64,000 bases of DNA from Frigidibacter sp. (GCF_030695035.1 NZ_JAUYTT010000001.1:62001-126000); one strand, 5' to 3'. Counted from the first letter of the stretch, positions 15,248-23,737 are shown. Notes: generated from the letters alone by a model not told the origin. Numbers and translations: made by a program.

Positions 15248-15989
15248 CAGAAGAGCTTTCCGGAGCGCCTGCACCCTCGTCGAGGCTGTCGAAGGAAAAC
15301 TGCACCCGGTCCCCGGCCCAGACCGCCTCGGAATAGCCGATGGGCTTGCCCTCTGCGTCCACGTCGGTCTTTTGCAGCACGATGACCGGCTGGTCCGGAT
15401 GCTGCATCAGAAGGCTGGCTTCCTCGGCATCCGGGCGACGGGCGAACACGATGGTGCGTTTGCGGAAATAGTCGGCAATGCCGTGGCTGCGGTAGATGTC
15501 TGTCACCGACTCTCCCGCCTTCCGCCGCGCGGCAAGGTCCGGGAAGCGTTCCGCGCAGTGAAAGGACAGCCCGATATTGATCGGCACCCCGTCCGCAAGA
15601 CCCCGGCGCAGCAGGCGATACACCGGGGTGCCTTCGGTCAGGCCGAGTGCTGCGGCGATGCGCGCGGGGGCAGGCACGATATCATCGGCAATCTGCTCTC
15701 CGGTCGGAAAGACGCCCTGCGCCAGCAGGTTCTGGCGGAACCGGGTGCGCCGCCCGATGTGATAGCTGATCAGCGGGGCGGCCTGAACAAAGGTACCCCG
15801 GCCCTGCTCCACCCGCAGCTTGCCCTCTACCGCGAGGGCCGCAACCGCTCGGCGCACCGAATGCCGTCCCGCCTGAAACGACTGGCAAAGTTGCGTTTCC
15901 GTCGGCAGTTGTGCCCCGGGCAACAACTGGCCCCCGGCAATATCCGCCGAGATCCGGTCACGGATGATCTTCCAGTTTTCCCGTCCCAT
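15240..15989 (-). CDS. phnF: GntR/HutC-family regulator of phosphonate genes
   Basis: The product has 249 residues. An N-terminal winged-helix GntR domain (about residues 5-70, QLPTETQLCQSFQAGRHSVRRAVAAL) is followed by a UTRA effector-binding domain (about 90-240, with LLRRGLADGVPINIGLSFHCAERFP). This is the architecture of PhnF, which senses phosphonates or phosphorylated intermediates. The ATG at 15989 is preferred. A TTG at 15998 with AGGG upstream would add three residues. As first gene of the phn operon it probably autoregulates through the 16-bp palindrome at 16006-16021, with PhoB acting from the adjacent Pho-box-like repeat. Confidence 0.9.
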   Translation of the reverse strand: MGRENWKIIRDRISADIAGGQLLPGAQLPTETQLCQSFQAGRHSVRRAVAALAVEGKLRVEQGRGTFVQAAPLISYHIGRRTRFRQNLLAQGVFPTGEQIADDIVPAPARIAAALGLTEGTPVYRLLRRGLADGVPINIGLSFHCAERFPDLAARRKAGESVTDIYRSHGIADYFRKRTIVFARRPDAEEASLLMQHPDQPVIVLQKTDVDAEGKPIGYSEAVWAGDRVQFSFDSLDEGAGAPESSSDV

Positions 15990-16005
15990 TCCGCCCAATA
16001 CCCTG

Positions 16006-16021
16006 AGTCATTCGAATGACT
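16006..16021. promoter_or_regulatory. Perfect 16-bp palindrome upstream of phnF (candidate PhnF operator)
   Basis: AGTCATTCGAATGACT reads the same on both strands. It lies 17-32 bases upstream of the phnF ATG and just downstream of the Pho-box-like repeat, a repressor position. A one-mismatch core copy is found in the phnC promoter region. Confidence 0.65.
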
Positions 16022-16041
16022 TCAGTCTCTACCCCCCCGGC

Positions 16042-16059
16042 GTGACGGGCGTGTGACAT
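16042..16059 (-). promoter_or_regulatory. Pho-box-like direct repeat for phnFGHIJKLM
   Basis: On the minus strand the sequence is ATGTCAC-ACGC-CCGTCAC, two 7-mers with a 4-base spacer, the same layout as the two repeats in the phnC/phnD-like divergent region. It lies 53-70 bases upstream of the phnF ATG. Confidence 0.65.
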
Positions 16060-16300
16060 GAGCAGACCTGACGTAGGCGAATTGACCGTCAAAGCCCCAT
16101 ATACGCTGCGACAATTGCAACGGCCCTGAAGATGATGATCATCAGCCCGTTACAGAGGGGGTGGACTGGCCAGTGCCGGATAGACCGGCACTTTGCCGCA
16201 GACCTGCAGCAGGTACGCAAGCCAGTAAGTTCAGAGACTACGGCCCCTACACCCGTTGTGCAGAGGCCGCTTGCTGCTTGCGAAGGTCGTCAGGCCCGTC

Positions 16301-18397
16301 TCAGAAGGTCACGCCGATGCCGAAGCCGACGGCCATGTCGTCTTCGTCCGTACCCTCGGCGACCAGCCGCAGGCGCAGGGTGCTGCCGCCGGCGATGGGC
16401 TGCAGGTATTCCGCGCCGATGCCGCCGATGGTGTCACTGTCCAGCCCGGTTCCGTCAAAGCTGGTGCTGCCGCCAAGCGCGCGCAGCGTGAACTCGTAGC
16501 CCGCACCCGACACATGCGTCAGCCGGACAAGTCCGCGCAGGGTGCCGGCGCCAAGCTCCACGCTCTGGCCGAGTTCAACCCGGGCGAAGCCGGTGCGCGG
16601 GGTGCGGCCGTCGAATTTCCCCAGCGTCGAGAGGCTGAAGTCACCCATGTCGTGCCAGCCGATCCCGCCCGAGAGCGCGAGGTCCAGACCAGGGGCGCCG
16701 AGTTGCCCGGCGCCGTATGAGAAGCGCCCGGCGACCCCGTAAAGCGTGCCATCCGCCGTGCCGCCCCCGCCAACATGCGCCGCCGCGTCATATTCCGTCT
16801 CGCTGGTCCCGATGAAGCCGAGGACGGTTGCCCGCGCCGCGCCGACATCCCGGCTTGCCGCCGGACCGACAAGGGCCATCGAATAGTCCACGTCCACGCC
16901 GCCCGGCATATTCTCGGTCTCGCCCGACATCAGGCCGCCGATCAACGACAGCACCGTGCCGCCTTCAAGCTCGAAACCATAGCGCAGGACGCCTTCCATC
17001 TCGTCACGCTCCCCGGTCGAGGTCAGCAGCGCGGCAAAGCCCGGCGCGCCTTCCGCCAGTTCCAGCGCATTGCCCAGAACCGAGGTCATTCCGCGCGCCG
17101 CCAGTGTGTCGCCGGCCGACATGACACGGGGGTCCGCGGCGACTGCCGACAGCCCGTCGGCCGAGGCGATGAACGGGTTGCCGCCGGCATCGAAAATCTC
17201 CGGCGCAGTGATGAAGCTGAAGGCGCCCTGCACCGGCGACAGCAGGCGGAAGGTATCGGTCCCGGTGCCAGGATCGATCGCGCCGATGATCTGCGACCCG
17301 GTCGCCAGTTCCAGAACATCATCGCCCCCGGCCAGCGAGATGGCGATGCCGCTGTGGCCGATGATGGTGCCGTAGTTGGTGACGGTCTGGGACTGCGTGT
17401 CGAGGTCATCCGCATTCACGCCGCGCGCGCCCTCGATCAGGCCGGTGTTCAGCACGAAGCCGGCCCCGGTCGCGCCTTCGTCAAAGTCGATCCCGTCGCC
17501 ATCGGTCAGCGCCAGCGACCTGATCGTGCCGTGGTTGATGACGGTGCCGCTGTCGAGGTCGACCCCGTCCTGATCGGTTCCGTTGCTGAGGATGGTGCCA
17601 GTGTTGAGCACATAGGCATCGTTGGCCAGGTTCACCGCGTCATCGAAGCCGATGATGGTGCCGGAGTTCTCGATCCGCACCCCATCCCGGTTGGCGTTGA
17701 TGCCTTCGGCCGCCAGCGCGGTGATCGTGCCGGAGTTGATGACGGTGCTGTTCTCGCGCACCTGCACCCCATCGTCGCCGCCGGTGATGGTGCCGCTGTT
17801 CTCGACCAGCGCATCCGCCCCGGTCCGCACGCCGTCGCTCTCCACGCCGGTGATGCTGCCAGAGTTGGTGATGCGGATGCCGCTGAACTCACCATCAATG
17901 CCGCGGTCGCCGCCGGTGATGGTGCCCGAGTTCACAACGGTGCTGTCTTCCTCGATCTGCACGCCTTCATCGGTGCCGGTGATCGTGCCCGAGTTGATGA
18001 TGCTGGTATCATTGTCGGCGTTGATGCCGTCGCTCTCGCCGAGGTCGGTGCTCTCGATGGTGCCGGTATTGGTGATGGCGCCGCCATTGTCGAGCTGGAC
18101 CGCATGGTCCCCGGCCGACGAAATGGTGCCGTCATTGGTCAGGGTGACATCATCGTCCAGTTCGAAGGCGATCTCGGTCGCATTCGACACCACGGCCCCG
18201 GTCGCCACGCTGATCGTGACACCGTCCAGCCCATCATCGCGGATGCCGTCGCCCGCGCCTTCGCAGACCACGCTGTCCCCGGCCAGGGGCGCATCAGGCA
18301 CACAGGCCGATTGCGCCTGTGCCACCAGCGGCAGGCCCGCAGCAAACCCGCAAAGGGCAAGGGAAAAAAGCGACAGGCGGCTGAGTCTAGCGTTCAT
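16301..18397 (-). CDS. Repeat-rich autotransporter (type V secreted surface protein)
   Basis: The product has 698 residues. A Sec signal peptide (MNARLSRLSLFSLALCGFAA...AQA) precedes a passenger, about residues 35-345, made of beta-helix repeats of roughly 20-25 residues with recurring NSGTI/NTGTI/NYGTI turns. A linker and then a beta-barrel domain (about 430-698) follow, ending in an aromatic residue (GIGVTF) as outer-membrane barrels do. The passenger is very acidic and poor in aromatic residues. The ATG at 18397 is chosen because it begins the signal peptide; a longer frame from 18493 has no such feature. It is a stand-alone gene. Adhesion or surface masking is likely, but no ligand can be named. 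Confidence 0.85.
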   Translation of the reverse strand: MNARLSRLSLFSLALCGFAAGLPLVAQAQSACVPDAPLAGDSVVCEGAGDGIRDDGLDGVTISVATGAVVSNATEIAFELDDDVTLTNDGTISSAGDHAVQLDNGGAITNTGTIESTDLGESDGINADNDTSIINSGTITGTDEGVQIEEDSTVVNSGTITGGDRGIDGEFSGIRITNSGSITGVESDGVRTGADALVENSGTITGGDDGVQVRENSTVINSGTITALAAEGINANRDGVRIENSGTIIGFDDAVNLANDAYVLNTGTILSNGTDQDGVDLDSGTVINHGTIRSLALTDGDGIDFDEGATGAGFVLNTGLIEGARGVNADDLDTQSQTVTNYGTIIGHSGIAISLAGGDDVLELATGSQIIGAIDPGTGTDTFRLLSPVQGAFSFITAPEIFDAGGNPFIASADGLSAVAADPRVMSAGDTLAARGMTSVLGNALELAEGAPGFAALLTSTGERDEMEGVLRYGFELEGGTVLSLIGGLMSGETENMPGGVDVDYSMALVGPAASRDVGAARATVLGFIGTSETEYDAAAHVGGGGTADGTLYGVAGRFSYGAGQLGAPGLDLALSGGIGWHDMGDFSLSTLGKFDGRTPRTGFARVELGQSVELGAGTLRGLVRLTHVSGAGYEFTLRALGGSTSFDGTGLDSDTIGGIGAEYLQPIAGGSTLRLRLVAEGTDEDDMAVGFGIGVTF
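17360..18150 (-). repeat. Beta-helix repeats encoding N-x-G-T-I units
   Basis: About a dozen imperfect units encode turns such as NDGTI, NTGTI, NSGTI, NSGSI, NHGTI and NYGTI every 20-25 residues. On the plus strand they appear as recurring ATGGTGCC(G/C)-type strings. Such repeats can expand or contract. Confidence 0.75.
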
Positions 18398-18532
18398 TGG
18401 GGACCTTGGTTGTTCGTGGGCATGGGCCCCGACCGCTAGCAACCCGAGGTGACAGTCCTGTGAAAACCCAGCCAAGTTTTGTGCGGGGTACAAAGTTGCA
18501 TCATGCAGGCATATTTGCAGGATGCGGCATAT

Positions 18533-18554
18533 GGCGCGCCCCGGAAGGCGCGCC
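18533..18554 (-). terminator. GC hairpin downstream of the PHB-depolymerase-like gene
   Basis: GGCGCGCC, loop CCGGAA, GGCGCGCC forms a perfect 8-bp stem, 29 bases after the stop of the minus-strand gene ending at 18583. No T tract follows, so it is a weak terminator candidate. Confidence 0.4.
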
Positions 18555-18582
18555 GCCGTGCAGCTTTGCGGGTGCCCTGCCC

Positions 18583-19674
18583 CTATTGCGCGGCGCGACC
18601 CGCAAGGAAGAACCGGATCATCTCGGCACTGGCATCCGGGCCCTGCGCATCGGTATAGCTGCCGCCCGGCTGCCCGCCGGACCAGGCGTGGCCCATCCCC
18701 TCGACGACCCAGTGCTCGACCAACTCGGTGCCACCCTCGCCAAGCGTCGTGCTGCGGCGGAAGGAGCGGCCCCCCGATGTGCCCTGATCCTCGGTCTGCA
18801 GGCTTTGCCGGGGGCCGCGGTCCAGCGCGTGTTGGGCGATCTTTTCGCCGTTCGACGGATGAACCGTGGCATCGGCGCTGCCGTGGAAGATGATGGTGCG
18901 CATGGCAGGCCCCGTGACAGGGGCCACCGCGCCCTGCCCGGCCATCGCGGCAAAGGCCGAGGGCACGTCCGACGCCGCCCCCATCGGCAGGCCGGAATGC
19001 GCGCCGACGGCGCTGTAGAGATCCGGATAGGTCTCGCCCAGGATCACCGCCATCGCTGCTCCGGCCGAGAGGCCGGCGACAAAGACCTTGTCCGCGGGGA
19101 CGCGGTGGTGGGCGATGGCCTCACGGGTCATGCCCGCGATAATGGAAGGCTCCCCCCGGTCCCGCCGCTGGTCGCCGCGGCTGAACCAGTTCCAGCAGGA
19201 CTGGGCGTTATGGCCGCGCGACTGCTGCGGATAGAGGATGACAAGTCGGTGCTGCTCTGCCAGCGCGTTCATGCCGGTGCCAGCGGCGAAGTCCTCGGGC
19301 GTCTGGGTGCAGCCATGCAGCATCACGATCAGTCCGGAGATGCCCTGCTGTGCCGAGGCGGGTACATAGGTGCGGTAATTCCGGCTCCCCGCAGCACAGG
19401 AGAAGCTGCCCTCGGCAAAGCTGGCCCCGGGCGGAGTTGCGGCAGGCGCGGCCGTCGGGCCTTTTGGCTTGCGAGCCAGCATGGCGGCCAGCGCGGCGGG
19501 CAAGCCAGCCGGACCCGAAGCGTCTGCCGGGCCGGGAGCCGGTGCGTCCGGACTGCCCGGCACCAGCCCGTGCTGGGCCAGCGTGCGGGTGACGAGGTCT
19601 TGCGCCGCGGAGAGCCGCAGGTTGCGCGCGGCCCCGGTCGCCTTGCGCCAAACGCCGTTCGGGAAATCGATCAT
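18583..19674 (-). CDS. PHB depolymerase family (LpqC-type) alpha/beta hydrolase
   Basis: This 363-residue esterase has the PHB-depolymerase pattern: oxyanion region IVMLHGCTQTPEDFA, CWNWF, and a lipase box GLSAGAAM with the nucleophilic Ser. It continues with a GAHSGLPMG segment, an Asp region HGSADATVHPSNG and a C-terminal His in GMGHAWSGG. About 100 N-terminal residues precede the hydrolase fold (low-complexity Pro/Ala), and I see no signal peptide. It may therefore be cytosolic and act on native polyhydroxyalkanoate granules or other short esters. The regulator gene immediately upstream (24-bp gap, same strand) may be cotranscribed. Confidence 0.82.
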   Translation of the reverse strand: MIDFPNGVWRKATGAARNLRLSAAQDLVTRTLAQHGLVPGSPDAPAPGPADASGPAGLPAALAAMLARKPKGPTAAPAATPPGASFAEGSFSCAAGSRNYRTYVPASAQQGISGLIVMLHGCTQTPEDFAAGTGMNALAEQHRLVILYPQQSRGHNAQSCWNWFSRGDQRRDRGEPSIIAGMTREAIAHHRVPADKVFVAGLSAGAAMAVILGETYPDLYSAVGAHSGLPMGAASDVPSAFAAMAGQGAVAPVTGPAMRTIIFHGSADATVHPSNGEKIAQHALDRGPRQSLQTEDQGTSGGRSFRRSTTLGEGGTELVEHWVVEGMGHAWSGGQPGGSYTDAQGPDASAEMIRFFLAGRAAQ

Positions 19675-19698
19675 GGTGTCAGTCCTTGTAAGGGGGCG

Positions 19699-20115
19699 CT
19701 AGCGGATGCGGTCGGCCAGGGCGGTCTTGATGTCCGCGGGCGCCTGAAGCGCGCCGAGGACGGTGATGGAGCCAATGGTGGCCAAGGCAAGCTCGGGGGT
19801 CACGTCCGACCCGATGCGCGCCAGCCCGACGACCCGCACATGCAGGACCTCGCCCGCCGCGCGCAGCCGCTCCAACTCGGCGCGGCCATAGTCGCGCAGG
19901 CCCAGTTCCATCGTGTGCCGCTCTATCGATTTCTCGACGGTCTCGCCGTGGCCATCCAGCTGCTTGCGGATCGCGGTACGGATGAAGTCGCTGCGGTTCG
20001 AGTAGAAGCCTTCCTGCACCAGCAGGTCGATGCGGCCCAGGTCCACAAACCCGAGGTTGATTGTGATCTTCTCGCTGTCGGTCTGCTTCTCGCGAAGCTG
20101 TCTCACGTCGCCCAT
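19699..20115 (-). CDS. CopG/ribbon-helix-helix type transcriptional regulator
   Basis: The product has 138 residues. A ribbon-helix-helix DNA-binding unit lies at about residues 18-55 (KITINLGFVDLGRIDLLV, then YSNRSDFIRTAIRKQL). A longer C-terminal region with predicted strands (LHVRVVGLARIGSDV) may bind a ligand or mediate oligomerisation. The ATG at 20115 has GGAG eight bases upstream; the in-frame ATG at 20121 is only two bases from it. It is transcribed with the PHB-depolymerase-like gene 24 bases downstream, and may control it. No toxin partner is next to it, so a toxin-antitoxin role is not indicated. Confidence 0.7.
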   Translation of the reverse strand: MGDVRQLREKQTDSEKITINLGFVDLGRIDLLVQEGFYSNRSDFIRTAIRKQLDGHGETVEKSIERHTMELGLRDYGRAELERLRAAGEVLHVRVVGLARIGSDVTPELALATIGSITVLGALQAPADIKTALADRIR

Positions 20116-20371
20116 GGCCATTTCTCCATCCGTGTGGATGGTATATGGATGACTTTTGGTGGGTATCAAGACAGGCCGCACAAATTCCAGACCTTGTCCG
20201 CCGTGCCGTTGCGGAACCCCTCCCGGCAGGCGGCGTTAGGTCCGCGATGATGCTGGCGGCATGTCAGTCGGGCCTGATGGCATGGAGAATGCGGCGGTTT
20301 TCCCGATTTCACGCTGCAGCCAACGAAACGGCAGTCGAGCTTCTAACCCATCTGCCGCCCGCGTCACGCCA

Positions 20372-20878
20372 TCAGGCCGAAATCCCGGCCCGCGCCCACC
20401 AGGCCATCAGCGCCGAGGGGTCGGCGGGCAACCATTCGGCCAGATCGCCTGCAAAATCCACGAACTGCGGGTGAAACTTCGGCGACAGGCCGACGATCAC
20501 CGGCACGCCGCCCTCCAGCGCAGTGCCGATCAGCGCCGCAAAGCCCCGACCGACCGCCTCTTGCTGGCCGAAGCGGTTGACCACCAGCAGGTCGGCCGGC
20601 GCCGCGGCCAAAGCCGCCTCGGCCGTGGCCACCGCCATTTCCAGCGCGCCGGGGTCCAACCGGCAGCTTTGCGCCGCGGGGCCGAGGTCTTGCGAGATGC
20701 GCAGCACCCTGCCGCCGGGCAGCAGCCGCAGGTCCATGCAGCGGGTCGCGGCATCGCCTTGCGGCAGTTGCACGGCGCCCACGGCGCGGCGACCTTGGCC
20801 GATCAGCTGATCCGCCAGCGCAGCAAGCGCGCTGTCGCACTCCGCAGTGTCTTCAGGGCAGAGGGCAGCGAGGATCAT
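20372..20878 (-). CDS. DUF2478 family protein
   Basis: The product has 168 residues. The mark of the family is DLLVVNRFGQQEAVGRGF (about residues 96-113), a stretch in P-loop-like nucleotide-binding proteins often found near molybdenum or denitrification genes. The N-terminus (ILAALCPEDTAECDSALAALADQLI) lacks the usual GK(S/T) Walker A. It lies just downstream of the NnrU-family gene on the same strand, which supports a loose link with nitrogen-oxide respiration. The biochemical role is unknown. Confidence 0.7.
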   Translation of the reverse strand: MILAALCPEDTAECDSALAALADQLIGQGRRAVGAVQLPQGDAATRCMDLRLLPGGRVLRISQDLGPAAQSCRLDPGALEMAVATAEAALAAAPADLLVVNRFGQQEAVGRGFAALIGTALEGGVPVIVGLSPKFHPQFVDFAGDLAEWLPADPSALMAWWARAGISA

Positions 20879-20939
20879 CAGGGGCAGACTCCGGCAAGGG
20901 CTGCCGCGATGCCATGCCGCGCGGGGGCTTGTGTCAAGC

Positions 20940-21617
20940 TCAAGGCGCCGGGCTCACGCCGATCACCGGCAGATGCAGATGCCACAGCGCAGCCCAGACC
21001 AGCAACCCCAGCGCCACACGCAGCAGCGCCCCGCGCCCCGGCCGGCCCGTCAGCCCCACCGCGAGGGGCAGCGCCGAGGTCCGCGCCGACAGCCGCGCCC
21101 ACTCCGCCGCGCCCCACGCTCTCCGGTGCCGCGCGTCCTGCAAGACCATCCCGGCCAGCGCCATCGCCGCAAAGCCGCCGAACAGCACCCCATGCGCCAG
21201 ATCGCCGTTCACCAGCAGATGCGCGAGCGCCCAAAGCAACAGCGCCCACAGCAGCGGATGCCGCGTCAGCCCGGCAATCCCCGGCCGGGCGGGATCGAAG
21301 CCCCGCGCCCGACCCTCAAAGCTGAACGGGTTCGGCGCGGCGATGGCCAGCGCGGACAGCACGCAGACCAGCGGCATCACGACATTCGGCACCCACCGCA
21401 TCCACGACGCCTGATCCCACATCAGCACCAGCGGCGCGCGGCCCGCAGCCACGACCAGCCAGACCAGCAGCAGCGTCGAGAGAAGGCCGAACGCCGCGCC
21501 ATAGCCCCGCTTGCCCATCCGCGCCACCAGCCACCCCCGCGCGCCCGGCAGCGAGGGCAGCGCGTGCGATAGCAGAAATACCGCCAGCGCCGCCGCAAAC
21601 TCTCCCCATCCCGCCAT
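20940..21617 (-). CDS. NnrU family membrane protein
   Basis: This 225-residue inner-membrane protein has five or six hydrophobic helices. It belongs to the NnrU/MAPEG-like methyltransferase-fold family: TRHPLLWALLLWALAHLLVNGD in the middle and the GFAAMALAGM region are typical. NnrU is needed for nitric oxide/nitrite respiration in some Rhodobacterales, but here no nor or nir genes are near, so the role is inferred only by family. The ATG at 21617 starts the first membrane helix, whereas the longer frame from 22007 would run antisense into waaA. Confidence 0.78.
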   Translation of the reverse strand: MAGWGEFAAALAVFLLSHALPSLPGARGWLVARMGKRGYGAAFGLLSTLLLVWLVVAAGRAPLVLMWDQASWMRWVPNVVMPLVCVLSALAIAAPNPFSFEGRARGFDPARPGIAGLTRHPLLWALLLWALAHLLVNGDLAHGVLFGGFAAMALAGMVLQDARHRRAWGAAEWARLSARTSALPLAVGLTGRPGRGALLRVALGLLVWAALWHLHLPVIGVSPAP

Positions 21618-21724
21618 GCCCCTGCCCCGCCATTTGCCCGCGGCCCTTCCCTCGGGCGGCGTTTCGCGGCAAACCTGCCGACATCGGGCCCGATCCACAA
21701 GGCCCCCTTGCCGCCGGAGGCCCC

Positions 21725-22993
21725 GTGCTCCTCTACCGCCTGCTCGTCTCGCTCCTTGCCCCGCTCTTGGTGCTGCGCCTGTCCCTGCGCCGCCTGCGCG
21801 GGCGCGAGCCTGCGGGCGCGCTGGCCGAGCGGCTTGGGCAAGCACCGCGGGCGGAAGGCCCGGTGCTGTGGCTGCATGGCGCGTCGAATGGCGAGCTGAC
21901 CTCGGCCCGGGCGCTGCTGGCCTCGCTGATCGCCGAAGCGCCCGGGCTGCGAGTGCTGGTGACGGCGAACACCCTGACCGCCCGCGAGATGGTCGAAGGC
22001 TGGGCACTGCCAGGGGTGACGGCCGCGCTTGCCCCGCTCGATCACCGGCTGGTGCTGCGCCGGTTCCTCGCCCGCGCCCGGCCCGCGGCGCTTGTGGTGG
22101 TGGAGAACGAGTTCTGGCCGAACCGCCTGGCCGCCTGCGCGCAGGCCAGCATCCCGGTGCTGGTCATCGGCGCGCGGATGTCGGCGCGCAGCGCCCGGCG
22201 GTGGGCGCGTCTTCCCTCGCTGGCCGGGCCTCTGGTGCAGGCCATCCACCTGCTCAGCGCGCAGGATGCCGCCTCCGAAGCGCATTTCCGCCAGCTGGGG
22301 CTGCCCGCGGACCGCATCGGCCCGGCGCTGAACCTGAAGGCCGGCCTTGCCCCCGCCATTCCCCCTGCCGAGCTTCGCCACCTCGCCCCGCTCTTCGACC
22401 GCCCCCGCACCCTGCTCGCCGCCTCCACCCATGCGGGGGAGGAAGCACCGGTGCTGGAGGCCTTCGTGCAGCTCTGGCAGGCCGATCCCGCGCGCCGCCT
22501 GATCCTGGCCCCGCGCCACCCGCGCCGGGCGGAGGAGGTGGCAGCCCTGATCACCGCCGCGGGCCTTGGCTTCGCCCGCCGGTCTCTGGCCGAGGCACCC
22601 GGGCCGCAGGCACCGGTGCTGCTGGCCGACACGATGGGGGAAATGCCGCTGTGGTATGCACTGGCGGGGGTAACCTTCGTCGGCGGCTCCTTGGTGGACA
22701 AGGGCGGGCACACTCCCTTTGAACCCGCCGCGCAGGACTCGGTCATCCTCCACGGCCCCTACACCGGCAATGCCGCCGAGGCCTATAGAGCGCTGGCCGC
22801 AGCGGACGCCGCGCAAGAGGTCACCGATGCCGCCGGCCTTGCCGCAGCGGTGGCAGCGCTGGACGCGGACCAGCAGGCGCAACTTGCCGCCGCCGCACGC
22901 CACGCGCTGACCCCGGCGGGCGACGCCGCGCGTGACCAGCTTCGCGCGGCGATCCTGTCCGCCTGCCCAACGGCCCTCCCGCCCGCACCCTGA
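21725..22993 (+). CDS. waaA: 3-deoxy-D-manno-octulosonic acid (Kdo) transferase
   Basis: This 422-residue glycosyltransferase adds Kdo to lipid A precursor at the inner membrane. An N-terminal hydrophobic anchor (LLYRLLVSLLAPLLVL) is followed by the GT-B domain: LWLHGASNGELTSARALL (glycine-rich loop with catalytic Glu) and VVENEFWPN. The second domain has AASTHAGEE, LAPRHPRR and GGSLVDKGGHTPFEP. The start is a GTG at 21725, since no ATG gives the anchor. It stands alone, divergent from the NnrU-family gene. Confidence 0.92.
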   Translation: MLLYRLLVSLLAPLLVLRLSLRRLRGREPAGALAERLGQAPRAEGPVLWLHGASNGELTSARALLASLIAEAPGLRVLVTANTLTAREMVEGWALPGVTAALAPLDHRLVLRRFLARARPAALVVVENEFWPNRLAACAQASIPVLVIGARMSARSARRWARLPSLAGPLVQAIHLLSAQDAASEAHFRQLGLPADRIGPALNLKAGLAPAIPPAELRHLAPLFDRPRTLLAASTHAGEEAPVLEAFVQLWQADPARRLILAPRHPRRAEEVAALITAAGLGFARRSLAEAPGPQAPVLLADTMGEMPLWYALAGVTFVGGSLVDKGGHTPFEPAAQDSVILHGPYTGNAAEAYRALAAADAAQEVTDAAGLAAAVAALDADQQAQLAAAARHALTPAGDAARDQLRAAILSACPTALPPAP

Positions 22994-23154
22994 CCCAAGC
23001 CGTCGCAACAGCGGCAGCGCCGCCTATTTCCTGTGCAGCCCGAAGATTATTCATCGCCGCGCAAGGCTGGCCCGTCGCATTCCGCATCATCCGTGCTATG
23101 TTTTGAATGTGGCGCAACGTGCCGAACGGCAGGGCCGCCAGGAATCGGGCAGCA

Positions 23155-23643
23155 ATGACACTCGCAGGACGGATCTTGGCCCATCTGGGGTCATCGGAAG
23201 GCTTAACTCCCGCCTTCACCTTGGTGCAGCGGGTGCAATATGCCGCGCTCTGCTACCGGGCGCAGCGGGGCAAGCTGCAGATCCTGATGATCACCAGCCG
23301 CGACACGGGCCGCTGGATCATCCCCAAGGGGTGGCCGATGGACGGCCGCTCCCCGGCCGAATGCGCGGCGCAGGAGGCTTGGGAGGAGGCGGGCGTGCAG
23401 GGTCACGCTGCCGAGGTGCCAGAGGGTGCCTATTCCTACGCCAAGGCGCTTGGCCCGCGGACGGCGGTGCCTTGCATGGTCGAGGTCTATCCGCTGCGGG
23501 TGGATCGGCTTGCGGGGCAGTTCCCCGAAAAAGGCCAGCGCCGGCGCAAATGGTTCACCCCGGAGAAGGCGGCGCTGAAGGTGGCAGAGCCAGATCTGGC
23601 GCAGATGCTCGCCGGTTTCGTGCCACCCGCGGCGGGTGCCTGA
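23155..23643 (+). CDS. Nudix hydrolase (diphosphoinositol-polyphosphate-phosphohydrolase-like)
   Basis: The product has 162 residues. The Nudix box is GWPMDGRSPAE, CAA, then QEAWEEAGV: the EExGV metal-binding core is kept, while the Arg of the usual RE pair is Gln and the early Glu is Arg. PKGWPM before it is the mark of the DIPP-like branch, which cleaves nucleotide or inositol polyphosphates. Its start is uncertain between the ATG at 23155 (AGGA upstream, used here) and one at 23107. It stands alone. Confidence 0.82.
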   Translation: MTLAGRILAHLGSSEGLTPAFTLVQRVQYAALCYRAQRGKLQILMITSRDTGRWIIPKGWPMDGRSPAECAAQEAWEEAGVQGHAAEVPEGAYSYAKALGPRTAVPCMVEVYPLRVDRLAGQFPEKGQRRRKWFTPEKAALKVAEPDLAQMLAGFVPPAAGA

Positions 23644-23737
23644 GAGCGCCCCCCGCCACCGCTTGAATTTCGCCATCAAACCGTTACGTCTGAGTAATCC
23701 GCCCAGCCTGCCGCTGCGCGGGCCCCGAGTATCTTGC

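Larger units (their letters stand above)
15990..16300. other. Intergenic region upstream of phnF
   Basis: The 311 non-coding bases contain the phnF promoter elements in the first 70 bases. I see nothing convincing in the remainder (16060-16300), which is also the downstream flank of the autotransporter gene. Confidence 0.6.

Noticed and set aside
17360-18150. CRISPR-like regular repeats
   Set aside because: The repeats lie in frame inside the autotransporter gene and encode beta-helix turns; units are imperfect and there are no unique spacers.
19699-20115. Antitoxin of a toxin-antitoxin pair
   Set aside because: No small toxin-like gene is adjacent; the neighbour is a 363-residue esterase and the protein is longer than a typical CopG antitoxin.
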